Source of the DNA: Ruminococcus sp.
Lineage (GTDB): Bacteria > Bacillota > Clostridia > Oscillospirales > Ruminococcaceae
Length of the DNA stretch: 64,000 bases
Assembly: GCA_019420505.1 (NCBI GenBank)
Contig: JAHZHC010000020.1
Span: forward strand, 1-64,000
Direction: 5' to 3'
The notes under the pieces were generated by a model. That model had not been told where the DNA came from. It saw only the letters and a program-made list of their open reading frames with translations, and ran no database searches. Within the stretch, counting starts at the first letter, position 1. Each line of letters opens with the position of its first letter. The position numbers and the translations under genes are program-made. This document shows positions 1 through 6,029 of this stretch, piece after piece.

Positions 1-98
1 GTTACCGCAGACCTGAGCGTTACCATAGACCCAAGCGCTACCGTAGACCAGAGCGTCACCGTAGACCAGAGCGTCACCGTAGACCCAAGCTTTATCAT
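1..98. repeat. Short tandem repeats, 18-bp unit, coding
   Basis: About five near-identical 18-bp units (core gcgtcaccgtagaccaga) encode the YGDALV-type hexapeptide pairs of the overlapping gene. Adjacent units are almost identical at the DNA level, which suggests recent expansion by slippage. They have no spacers, so they are not a CRISPR array. The array continues beyond base 1. Confidence 0.8.
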
Positions 99-240
99 TA
101 TGACTTAAATTATCTTCCTTTTCTATGTAACCACCCAAATCACCTTTTTTGACATCCCCAAAGTCAATCAGTGCCTGTATCCTAAACAGTTTACGCCCAA
201 GCCACATCTTTGTATCGGTTGTCAGTTTATATTTTTTCAT
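1..240 (-). CDS. Hexapeptide-repeat (YdcK-like) protein, partial
   Basis: This leftward gene runs off the window edge, so only its first 80 codons are visible. After a conserved start (about residues 1-48, including KYKLTTDTKMW and GDLGGYIEKE), it becomes a tandem array of six-residue units of the type AxVYGD/N, which predicts a left-handed beta-helix. Proteins with this head and repeat are common in Firmicutes phages and integrative elements and resemble E. coli YdcK; their function is not established. The ATG at 240 overlaps the stop of the upstream gene (ATGA), and an AGGAGG sits inside that gene's last codons, so the two are translationally coupled. It lies at the distal end of the leftward early operon of the element. 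Confidence 0.75.
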   Translation of the reverse strand, partial: MKKYKLTTDTKMWLGRKLFRIQALIDFGDVKKGDLGGYIEKEDNLSHNDKAWVYGDALVYGDALVYGSAWVYGNAQVCGN

Positions 241-458
241 TTACTTGTCCTCCTCACATTTATTAAAAGATCAACCGGCACTGTTACATCCCACTCTCTG
301 CCTGACATATCCTTAAGATGTATCGGGATTTCAATCGGTAATTTTCTTTCGATCTCTTTAATGGTTTCGTGTTTAACAATGTTCCTGTAGTTTGGTTCTG
401 CCATGCAGACACCTACAAGCGTTACCACGGCTCCGATTAGTACGCATATAAATTCCAT
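237..458 (-). CDS. Small single-pass membrane protein of the element
   Basis: This 73-residue protein has an N-terminal hydrophobic segment (residues 2-20, FICVLIGAVVTLVGV) followed by a charged tail with IPIHLKDMSGREWDVTVPV. I do not recognise a family. It is the third gene of the leftward early operon and its TGA overlaps the ATG of the hexapeptide-repeat gene. The segment could be an anchor or a signal sequence; the absence of a clear cleavage site favours an anchor. The coding call rests on operon position, tight coupling and a plausible composition rather than homology. Confidence 0.6.
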   Translation of the reverse strand: MEFICVLIGAVVTLVGVCMAEPNYRNIVKHETIKEIERKLPIEIPIHLKDMSGREWDVTVPVDLLINVRRTSK

Positions 459-477
459 AAATATTCCCCACTTTTAA

Positions 478-720
478 TCAGCCTATTGTTAGTTTTTTGC
501 TGACAAAATCAGCAATGTTTATATGTTGTTTTTCACAAAGTCTGAAAACCTCTCCCAACTCTAATTTTAGTGGATTCAATAGACGATTTCTTGCCGTCCC
601 TCGCTTAGTACCCATAGCTTTGCCCAACTCCTCATTAGTCTTTCCACCCTTGCATAGTTTCAAGTTCTCTTTTATTCGATACTCAAAATCGTCTATAGGT
701 CTTAATAATACCTTTGGCAT
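478..720 (-). CDS. Small HTH DNA-binding protein (phage-type)
   Basis: This is an 80-residue protein read from ATG 720, which has AGAGAGG eight bases upstream. A GTG at 729 in the same frame lacks a properly spaced ribosome site. The segment TNEELGKAMGTKRGTARNRL fits a helix-turn-helix of the Cro/XRE type, and the tail NIADFVSKKL is typical of small phage regulators. It is second in the leftward operon behind the Cro-like gene, so a role in early gene control or replication is likely but is inferred only from context. Confidence 0.65.
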   Translation of the reverse strand: MPKVLLRPIDDFEYRIKENLKLCKGGKTNEELGKAMGTKRGTARNRLLNPLKLELGEVFRLCEKQHINIADFVSKKLTIG

Positions 721-771
721 TTTTCTCACCTCTCTTATTTGTTAATTTCTGATGTCCAATAAATTGTACTG

Positions 772-1029
772 TTAGCTATTGACATTGTCTGATTTTTGAG
801 TATACTTAATATCAAGAACCTGATTAATTGCTTTTGTAATATCAGGGGATTTAATTTCGCCTGTCATTATCTTGTATAAGTTTGATGTATCAAGATATTT
901 GTTAGGTAATATTTTTTTTACTTCCTCTATAAGCCACTTTTGTGTTTTACAAAGCTTCAGTAATCTTGTCTTGACTTCAAGACCGTAATCTGTCAAAGCC
1001 CTTTTTCGTTCATTAATAATTAACACCAC
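772..1029 (-). CDS. Cro-like XRE-family regulator, first gene of leftward operon
   Basis: This 85-residue protein contains ERKRALTDYGLEVKTRLLK followed by a helix-turn-helix-like stretch (WLIEEVKKILPN...TSNLYKIMTGEI), a pattern common in Firmicutes prophages and conjugative elements. It is the first gene after the leftward promoter at 1144-1172 and is divergent from the CI-like repressor, the position of Cro. The start is uncertain. GTG at 1029 or 1026 is in frame, but both lie inside the best ribosome-binding sequence (AGGTGGTG, 1025-1032). An ATT a few codons downstream would be better spaced, and the ATG at 1011-1013 is out of frame. Confidence 0.7.
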   Translation of the reverse strand: MVLIINERKRALTDYGLEVKTRLLKLCKTQKWLIEEVKKILPNKYLDTSNLYKIMTGEIKSPDITKAINQVLDIKYTQKSDNVNS

Positions 1030-1115
1030 CTTTACAATATATTTAACAACATAGACTTGTGCGATATTGACAGTTACGTTAAGATGTAATATAATATATT
1101 TGCGAGATAAATTTA

Positions 1116-1195
1116 TTACGCTTTTGCGAACTGCCTTGACTGTATTATATTACACTATAGCGTAAACGTCAAGCAGTATTTACTCTTTTGCGTAA
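1116..1195. promoter_or_regulatory. Three operator sites of the element's genetic switch
   Basis: Three related 15-16 bp dyads lie between the divergent regulators: TTACGCTTTTGCGAA (1116-1130), TTACACTATAGCGTAA (1150-1165) and TTACTCTTTTGCGTAA (1180-1195). The middle one is a near-perfect palindrome (TTAC-N-CTATAG-N-GTAA). Centres are 34 and 30 bp apart, about three helical turns. The middle site fills the spacer of the leftward promoter exactly. The first overlaps a weaker rightward promoter candidate (TTGCGA 1124-1129, 16 bp, TATATT 1146-1151). A shortened copy occurs at 2036-2050. These are the expected targets of the CI-like and Cro-like proteins. Confidence 0.75.
1144..1172 (-). promoter_or_regulatory. 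Leftward early promoter of the element
   Basis: TTGACG (1172-1167), a 17-bp spacer and TATAAT (1149-1144) on the minus strand form a near-consensus sigma-A promoter. The spacer is the central operator, so repressor binding would block RNA polymerase directly. It drives the Cro-like gene and the three genes beyond it. Confidence 0.8.
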
Positions 1196-1229
1196 TTTCG
1201 TAGAAATGCACAAAATACGAGGTGTAATT

Positions 1230-1586
1230 ATGTCAGAATTGTACAATCGAATTGAAGAACTTTGCAAGAAAAACGGTATTAATATAACTATAATGTGTAA
1301 AGATACTGGCGTAAGCAGAGGCTCTCTTACTGATTTAAAATCAGGCAGAAAAAAATCCTTATCCATCGAAACTATTGCCAAGATAGCAGAATATTTTACT
1401 ATTACTACCGATTACTTAATCACTGGTAGTAAACAAGATGATTTATCATTTAAAGCGAATGATAACGATATAAAATTTGCCTTATTTAACGGAGCGGATG
1501 GAATAACTGATGAGATGTTTAATGAAGTTAAACAGTTTGCAGAAATGGTTAAATTAAGAGAGGAAGCAAAGAAGAACAAAAAATAG
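1230..1586 (+). CDS. CI-like XRE-family repressor
   Basis: This is a 118-residue repressor read from ATG 1230, which has GAGGTG six bases upstream; in-frame codons back to 1188 lack a ribosome site. Residues 4-65 form an XRE helix-turn-helix (RIEELCKKNGINITIMCKDTG, SRGSLTDLKSG, LSIETIAKIAEYF), followed by the DYLITG motif common in Firmicutes prophage repressors and a short acidic tail. It probably keeps the element quiescent by binding the three operators upstream. The next gene is an ImmA-type protease, matching CI/ImmA pairs such as ICEBs1 and phi105, in which the protease cleaves the repressor to induce the element. Confidence 0.85.
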   Translation: MSELYNRIEELCKKNGINITIMCKDTGVSRGSLTDLKSGRKKSLSIETIAKIAEYFTITTDYLITGSKQDDLSFKANDNDIKFALFNGADGITDEMFNEVKQFAEMVKLREEAKKNKK

Positions 1587-1596
1587 GAGGCTGTCA

Positions 1597-2016
1597 ATGA
1601 ACAAAAGCAAGGAACTTGACCGCATTGCTGATAAAGAGAATATAACAATTATGGACACGAAATGTCCTGAATGCGGTTCTATTTCGCACATGACTACTAA
1701 CGGCAATTGCTACATAGGAATAGACGACAGCAAAAAAATGACCAAAGAAGAATTAAACGTACATAAGGCTCATGAGATTGGACACTGTGTTGAAGGCGCA
1801 TTCTATAATAAGTATGCAAAGTATGATATTATATCAAAACACGAATACCGTGCCAACCGATGGGCAATAAAAAAACTCATCCCGAAGGATGAGCTTATAG
1901 AAGCATTTGAAAATAACATTTTAGAAACATGGAATCTTGCAGAACACTTTGAAGTGACAGAAGAATTCATGATAAAAGCCTTAGAATTCTATGGGTATTA
2001 TCATAGAGCGATATAA
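1597..2016 (+). CDS. immA: ImmA/IrrE-family metallopeptidase (anti-repressor)
   Basis: This 139-residue protein carries the zincin signature HEIGH (H59, E60, H63) and a downstream EYRANRWA segment whose Glu (about residue 83) is the expected third zinc ligand. An unusual CPEC pair sits at residues 23-26. ImmA proteases cleave the partner phage or ICE repressor after DNA damage or quorum signals, inducing excision. The ATG follows an AGGAGG that begins right after the repressor stop, so the two genes are co-transcribed and probably made in fixed ratio. Identification is strong; the substrate is inferred from adjacency. Confidence 0.9.
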   Translation: MNKSKELDRIADKENITIMDTKCPECGSISHMTTNGNCYIGIDDSKKMTKEELNVHKAHEIGHCVEGAFYNKYAKYDIISKHEYRANRWAIKKLIPKDELIEAFENNILETWNLAEHFEVTEEFMIKALEFYGYYHRAI

Positions 2017-2035
2017 CAAAATAAACAATTTTGTA

Positions 2036-2253
2036 TTACACTTTTCGTAAATATTTACATAAATGCAAGACTATCGTTTGAAAAATACGAAAATTCTACC
2101 GTCCACGAAGTGGAGAATATAGCCAGAGCATTTTTTTAGTTACGATGCTTTGGAGAAAGTTGAAGGTATGTGATGTTTTGCAAAATATTGTTGATTTTTG
2201 GATTAATATGTGGTAAAATATAGTCACTATCTTATTTTAGGAGTGATCGAATT
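2036..2253 (+). other. Spacer between immA and the nuclease gene
   Basis: This stretch holds a degenerate copy of the operator (TTACACTTTTCGTAA, 2036-2050), a bulged hairpin with CCAC-gaa-GTGG that may end the repressor-immA transcript, and the promoter of the next gene. No open reading frame here is supported. Confidence 0.5.
2191..2219 (+). promoter_or_regulatory. Promoter of the nuclease gene
   Basis: TTGATT, a 17-bp spacer and TAAAAT end 34 bases before the ATG at 2254. The gene therefore has its own sigma-A-type promoter and can be expressed while the element is repressed, as expected for defence cargo in a lysogen. Confidence 0.65.
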
Positions 2254-3810
2254 ATGGATCAGAAAAAATGTCCAACAATTGTTTTATGTATACTATTTGC
2301 ACTGTGGTTTTTGGTGTTACCCGCTATTTTAGGAATAGTTTTGTATATAAGAAACATTAAAATTGACAAAGCTATGGTTGATGAAGTCACCAATACAACT
2401 TTAAAAATTGAAGAATTAAAACAGCTGAAACAACAATGTCAATCTGAATATGATGAAATACTCCACACGAAAGAAAACTTACTAAATCAGATGCAACAAG
2501 AAGCAAAGGAGCAAGCGGAAAATGAAATACGTGAAAAGTTGGATGAGTCTAATGATACTTTAAAACATTTACAGCAAGACATTGACACAGCACAACTTTT
2601 ACTTAAGGAGAAAACCGAAGAATATGAAAAAAGCATTAAAAACATAGAATCTAATGCTAAAAAAGTTGATAAACTTAAAGAATTATATAAAAGTTTTCGA
2701 TATGCAATAAAGGTATATGATTCAGATGAAGGATCTTATCTCGGAGATGCCTTACTAACAACCGCTGAAGATAATCTTTCTCCGGTAATTGAAATGAAAT
2801 TAAACTGCATGAATGTTAAGCAGTTAAAAGCTAAATATAATCAGCTACAATCTAATATAAGAGAATCATTTAAAAGATATGAGGGGAGATACACAACTAA
2901 AGCAAATATTGCAATTTATAAATTAATGGTTATCGCTCTTGAAGCTGAGCTGCAAAACGTATTATACTCTTTGAAATACGGTAAACTTGAAGATTCAATC
3001 GAATCTATAAAAGAAATAACATCAAGATACCTAACAATTGCCGTTGATGGGAATCAAAGTATAGCTCCGACAATGAAAAGATTTATTGGAGAAATAGAAT
3101 ACCTTTTCCTTGAAGCTGTCAAAGTCGAATATGAATATTATACTCAAAAGGAGCGCATAAAAGAAGAACAACGTGCTTTGAGGGATCAGATGCGTCAAGA
3201 AGCTGAAGAAAGAAAAGCTCTTGAAGCTCAGAAAAAACAAGTTGAAAAAGAGGAATCAAAATATAAAACTGAGATTGATATAGTAACAAAACAAATGGAA
3301 AATGCAAATGCTGAAGAATTATCAAAACTGAAAAAAAGGATTGAAGAACTTCAAGCACAACTAAAATCAGTTGAAGAGAGAAAAGATGATATCACAAAGC
3401 TGCAAAATGGTAAAGCTGGATATGTATATGTTATAAGTAATCTCGGCTCATTTGGTGACCATGTATTCAAGGTGGGCATGACGAGAAGGTTAGAGCCTAT
3501 GGATAGGGTAAAGGAACTTGGAGACGCTTCAGTTCCATTCTCATTTGATGTACATAGCTTTATATTTTCAGATGATGCCGTTAGTCTCGAGAACACTTTG
3601 CACAAAGAACTATATAACAAACGTGTTAACAAAATTAATTCAAGAAAGGAATTCTTTGACGTATCTATTGATGAAATTGAAGAATTGGTCTATAAATACC
3701 AACCTACTGCTGAATTTAACAGAACCATGCTTGCACAAGAATATAAACAAGGTTTATCGCTTATTGATGAACTTCCCGAGTTATCTGATGAAGAACTAAT
3801 AAATGTATAA
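2254..3810 (+). CDS. Membrane-anchored DUF4041/GIY-YIG-like (T5orf172) nuclease, SNIPE-type defence candidate
   Basis: This 518-residue protein has four visible parts. Residues 8-30 are one hydrophobic helix with few charges before it, so it is membrane anchored. Residues 40-135 and 285-380 are long Glu/Lys/Gln-rich coiled coils. Residues 150-285 resemble DUF4041. Residues 388-495 are a T5orf172/MUG113 domain of the GIY-YIG fold, with GYVYVISN, the FKVGMTRR strand, an Arg further on (DRVKELG), a Glu in SLENTLHKEL as probable catalytic acid, and a terminal EFFDV. I recall this architecture from a recently reported surface-associated nuclease that blocks phage genome entry (SNIPE); assignment to that group is inference. 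It has its own promoter and terminator and sits between immA and the integrase, a classic cargo position. The start is ATG 2254 with AGGAGTG upstream. Confidence 0.8.
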   Translation: MDQKKCPTIVLCILFALWFLVLPAILGIVLYIRNIKIDKAMVDEVTNTTLKIEELKQLKQQCQSEYDEILHTKENLLNQMQQEAKEQAENEIREKLDESNDTLKHLQQDIDTAQLLLKEKTEEYEKSIKNIESNAKKVDKLKELYKSFRYAIKVYDSDEGSYLGDALLTTAEDNLSPVIEMKLNCMNVKQLKAKYNQLQSNIRESFKRYEGRYTTKANIAIYKLMVIALEAELQNVLYSLKYGKLEDSIESIKEITSRYLTIAVDGNQSIAPTMKRFIGEIEYLFLEAVKVEYEYYTQKERIKEEQRALRDQMRQEAEERKALEAQKKQVEKEESKYKTEIDIVTKQMENANAEELSKLKKRIEELQAQLKSVEERKDDITKLQNGKAGYVYVISNLGSFGDHVFKVGMTRRLEPMDRVKELGDASVPFSFDVHSFIFSDDAVSLENTLHKELYNKRVNKINSRKEFFDVSIDEIEELVYKYQPTAEFNRTMLAQEYKQGLSLIDELPELSDEELINV

Positions 3811-3818
3811 ATAAAAAC

Positions 3819-3895
3819 GCCCCTGCGGTGTTGGCGCACCACAGAGGCAAACGAACCACCCGAACGTCTAAATAAGGGCGAATTCTGCCCTTTTA
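3819..3895 (+). terminator. Tandem hairpins ending the nuclease transcript
   Basis: Two hairpins follow the stop codon: an interrupted GCC-CTG-GGTG stem (3819-3848), then AAGGGC/GCCCTT followed by four T residues (3873-3895). The second is a plausible intrinsic terminator and isolates the nuclease gene from the integrase. Confidence 0.7.
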
Positions 3896-3940
3896 TTGTA
3901 GCACACTTTTATTTAAGTGTCAAGAATAGGAGGAATTTTA

Positions 3941-4987
3941 ATGGCAACAGCTAAAAAATTACCAAGCGGGAATTATCGTGTGAGAGGATATAATAAGTAT
4001 TTAAAGAAATATAAATCTTTTACACACCCAAACAAGAAAATTGCGGAACGTATGGCTAATGAATATGCCTTGCTTGCAACAAACCTTGAAGAAGATATTA
4101 CTGTCAAAGAAGCTGCTAATATTTACATATCTGACAAAACTGATGTGCTTTCACCCACAACTATTTCAGCATACAAGGGCATTGTTAAAAACAATCTTAC
4201 ACGGCTTTTAAATATAAAACTTAATGACCTTACTCCACGAATAATTCAGGATTGGGTGAATGAAATGACGATAGCTAAATCACCGAAAACCGTTAGAAAT
4301 ATTTATGGATTTTTAACTGCTGTGTTATCCTATAATGATGTTGCGATAAAACTCAGCAAAATACGCTTGCCGGCAAAAACCAAAACGTTTAAACGGCTTC
4401 CGCCTCCGAAACTTGTAATAAATGCTTTTAAGGATACCGATATAGAAATACCCGTTCTTCTCGGACTTTGGTGCGGTATGAGAATGTCAGAAATATTAGG
4501 AATTAGAAAATCCGATATTGATGGTGATATACTAACAATAAATCAGGTAATAGTTACAGTCAACAACCAAACTGTTATAAAACGCAGAGCTAAAACATTT
4601 GAGAGTAATCGTCAAGTAAGGCTACCTAAACCAATTCTTGACTTAATTAATAACGTTGATTGCAGCAGCAATGATTTGATAATACATTATACAAGAAAGC
4701 AAGTATATGATCGCTTCGTTAATAAAATTAGAGCATTAGGATACCCCATTACGTTTCACGATCTAAGACACATTAACGCAAGTGTAATGGCTGCGCTGAA
4801 TGTCCCTGATATATATGCAATGGAACGAGGCGGATGGAGTTCTACTAACACTTTAAAAGGAGTTTATCAACAAACATTTGATGAAAACCGACAGAAAGTT
4901 GATAACCTTATAGATGATTACTTTTTAAATATATATGACACAAAATATGACACGAATAAAATAAATAACCGAAAAAACGTAGGTTAA
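3941..4987 (+). CDS. int: Tyrosine recombinase (phage/ICE integrase)
   Basis: This 348-residue integrase is read from ATG 3941, seven bases after AGGAGG; a GTG at 3917 in frame has no ribosome site. The N-terminus (1-50) is a small arm-binding domain (SGNYRVRGYNKYLKKYKSF), residues 55-140 the SAM-like core-binding domain, and residues 155-330 the catalytic domain. All catalytic residues are visible: R181 (GMRMSE), K218, H273-x-x-R276 (FHDLRH), W299 and the nucleophile Y309 (GVYQQ). It directly abuts the attachment site, as usual for elements that integrate into tRNA genes. It looks intact and probably active. Confidence 0.95.
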   Translation: MATAKKLPSGNYRVRGYNKYLKKYKSFTHPNKKIAERMANEYALLATNLEEDITVKEAANIYISDKTDVLSPTTISAYKGIVKNNLTRLLNIKLNDLTPRIIQDWVNEMTIAKSPKTVRNIYGFLTAVLSYNDVAIKLSKIRLPAKTKTFKRLPPPKLVINAFKDTDIEIPVLLGLWCGMRMSEILGIRKSDIDGDILTINQVIVTVNNQTVIKRRAKTFESNRQVRLPKPILDLINNVDCSSNDLIIHYTRKQVYDRFVNKIRALGYPITFHDLRHINASVMAALNVPDIYAMERGGWSSTNTLKGVYQQTFDENRQKVDNLIDDYFLNIYDTKYDTNKINNRKNVG

Positions 4988-5002
4988 AGACTAATTGTAA
5001 TA

Positions 5003-5027
5003 GGTTCGAGTCCCGTCACAAGCTCCA
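5003..5027 (+). other. Attachment site: duplicated 3' end of a tRNA gene
   Basis: The 25 bases begin GGTTCGAGTCCCGTC and end AAGCTCCA. They contain a T-loop (TTCGAGT), the 3' T-stem strand (CCCGT), an acceptor strand (CACAAGC), a U discriminator and an encoded CCA. No matching tRNA 5' half lies upstream, where the integrase gene ends, so this is the copy left by integration and not a working tRNA. The intact tRNA should lie at the other end of the element, left of base 1. Acceptor GCTTGTG and U73 would suit a Firmicutes tRNA, perhaps tRNA-Thr, but the identity cannot be fixed from this half. Confidence 0.8.
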
Positions 5028-5047
5028 TGTCTTAGCGCAGACGGCGC

Positions 5048-5085
5048 AATATCCGATATCAATTTGATGGTATCGGATATTTTTG
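5048..5085 (+). terminator. Terminator of the displaced tRNA transcript
   Basis: A 13-bp stem (5048-5060 with 5069-5081, one G-T pair) with an 8-base loop and a T run is the original downstream terminator of the tRNA gene used for integration. Confidence 0.85.
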
Positions 5086-5220
5086 TATCCGCTGTAAATG
5101 TCTTTATTCACAAGATAAGTTAGAAACCGCCCGTTTATGTAAAATAACGTAGATAACAGGTTTTATTTTGATTGTGTTATATCGATTCGGAAGTCAATAA
5201 TCAACTCCAACACTAAGAAT

Positions 5221-5247
5221 AAAAGCCCTGCAAACGCAAGGCTTTTG
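5221..5247. terminator. Bidirectional terminator hairpin
   Basis: An AAAGCC-TGC/GCA-GGCTTT stem has A residues on one side and T residues on the other. It lies just past the stop of the small leftward gene at 5248 and probably ends that transcript. Confidence 0.7.
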
Positions 5248-5361
5248 TTAGTTCCTTTTTGTATTTGGCCCCAAAGCCTCTTTTTTTACATTATGACTTT
5301 GATTCTGATTAATATTTTTCTTATTTGACTTACCGTCAATGGTTGCTTGTTCTTTGTTCAT
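5248..5361 (-). CDS. Conserved clostridial small peptide with ALGPNT tail
   Basis: This is a 37-residue, Asn/Lys/Gln-rich, hydrophilic peptide (MNKEQATIDGKSNKKN...) ending in KKEALGPNTKRN. Short, basic, Asn-rich peptides ending in ALGPNT recur in Clostridia in my memory, but I know no function. The ATG has GGTGAT six bases upstream and a hairpin terminator follows the stop. It is encoded immediately outside the integrated element, next to spore coat genes. A small acid-soluble or spore-associated role is possible but unproven. Confidence 0.55.
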   Translation of the reverse strand: MNKEQATIDGKSNKKNINQNQSHNVKKEALGPNTKRN

Positions 5362-5435
5362 TTAAATCACCAAGATTAGTATGTGTTAATATATCAAAAT
5401 TATTCAATACCATTATATATTTGAATGAAATTTTA

Positions 5436-5472
5436 AATGATCCCCATACTGTCATGAAGTATGAGGATCATT
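5436..5472 (-). terminator. Terminator downstream of the coat protein pair
   Basis: A long stem (AATGATCC-CATACT with AGTATG-GGATCATT, 7-base loop) lies about 45 bases past the CotF-like stop, with a T-rich stretch following on the minus strand. Confidence 0.65.
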
Positions 5473-5518
5473 ATTTTCTCTGAATAAACAATACCTGATT
5501 ACAGAATTCAGAAAACTA

Positions 5519-5773
5519 TTATTGCATAGATTGACTGCTGTATTTCTGTTTAACATTTTCTACTTTATTCTGTTCAACCTGTTCAGTCGGATACCATCCT
5601 TTTGCAGACATTTTATCATAAATCATATCCTGCATATTAAGGGCATTATTCAAAGCAGAACTGAAAGTCTGATGAACATTTGCAGTAGATGACTCTATTG
5701 CTCCATGCATAAAAAGATCACATACACCCTTTTCAAGCAAAATGATATCTTCCATTAAATTTTTATCATTCAT
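5519..5773 (-). CDS. CotF-family spore coat protein
   Basis: This 84-residue protein is read from ATG 5773, eight bases after GGGAGG; an upstream in-frame TTG has no ribosome site. NLMEDIILLEKGVCDLF, IESSTANVHQTFSSALN and KMSAKGWYP are hallmarks of clostridial CotF-like coat proteins, short helical proteins with a ferritin-like packing that assemble on the spore surface. It follows a second small coat-like gene by 17 bases, so the two form an operon. Expression is presumably from a sporulation sigma factor in the mother cell; upstream, GTATA-N17-TATAATA resembles a sigma-F/G element, but I would not rely on it. Confidence 0.85.
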   Translation of the reverse strand: MNDKNLMEDIILLEKGVCDLFMHGAIESSTANVHQTFSSALNNALNMQDMIYDKMSAKGWYPTEQVEQNKVENVKQKYSSQSMQ

Positions 5774-5790
5774 AACATTATCCTCCCTTA

Positions 5791-5967
5791 TCAAGAAAGC
5801 AGACTATAGAAGCTCTGGAAAATCTGCTGATGCTTCTGTGCCATTTGTTCTACACAAGACTTAAGCTCTGCGTCCTGAATTTGATTTGCGGTTTCCTTGC
5901 ACTTAGACTGAAAATATTTTTCATGTCCCAAAGCGTCTTCAATATACAATAATTCTTTGCTTGTCAT
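5791..5967 (-). CDS. Small CotF-like spore coat companion protein
   Basis: A 58-residue helical protein: MTSKELLYIEDALGHEKYF, then Cys/Gln-rich helices (CKETANQIQD, CVEQMAQKHQQIF) and FYSLLS. Such proteins are usually encoded next to CotF-like genes in Clostridia and are annotated as spore coat proteins. The ATG has AAGGAGG about ten bases upstream and the stop lies just before the ribosome site of the 84-residue coat gene, indicating co-expression. Confidence 0.7.
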   Translation of the reverse strand: MTSKELLYIEDALGHEKYFQSKCKETANQIQDAELKSCVEQMAQKHQQIFQSFYSLLS

Positions 5968-6029
5968 AAAATAAAGACCTCCTTATAGATTTATGACAAT
6001 ATTATACTCATTTTATCCAATTATATACA

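Noticed and set aside
1..98. CRISPR-like short repeats
   Set aside because: The repeats are directly adjacent, without spacers, and encode a hexapeptide array in frame.
4988..5027. A complete tRNA gene
   Set aside because: Only the T-arm and acceptor 3' strand are present; the 5' side is the integrase end and an incomplete anticodon-arm-like sequence.
5968..6029. Sigma-F/G promoter for the coat protein pair
   Set aside because: GTATA-N17-TATAATA is a loose match and also resembles a sigma-A -10 box; too weak to annotate.
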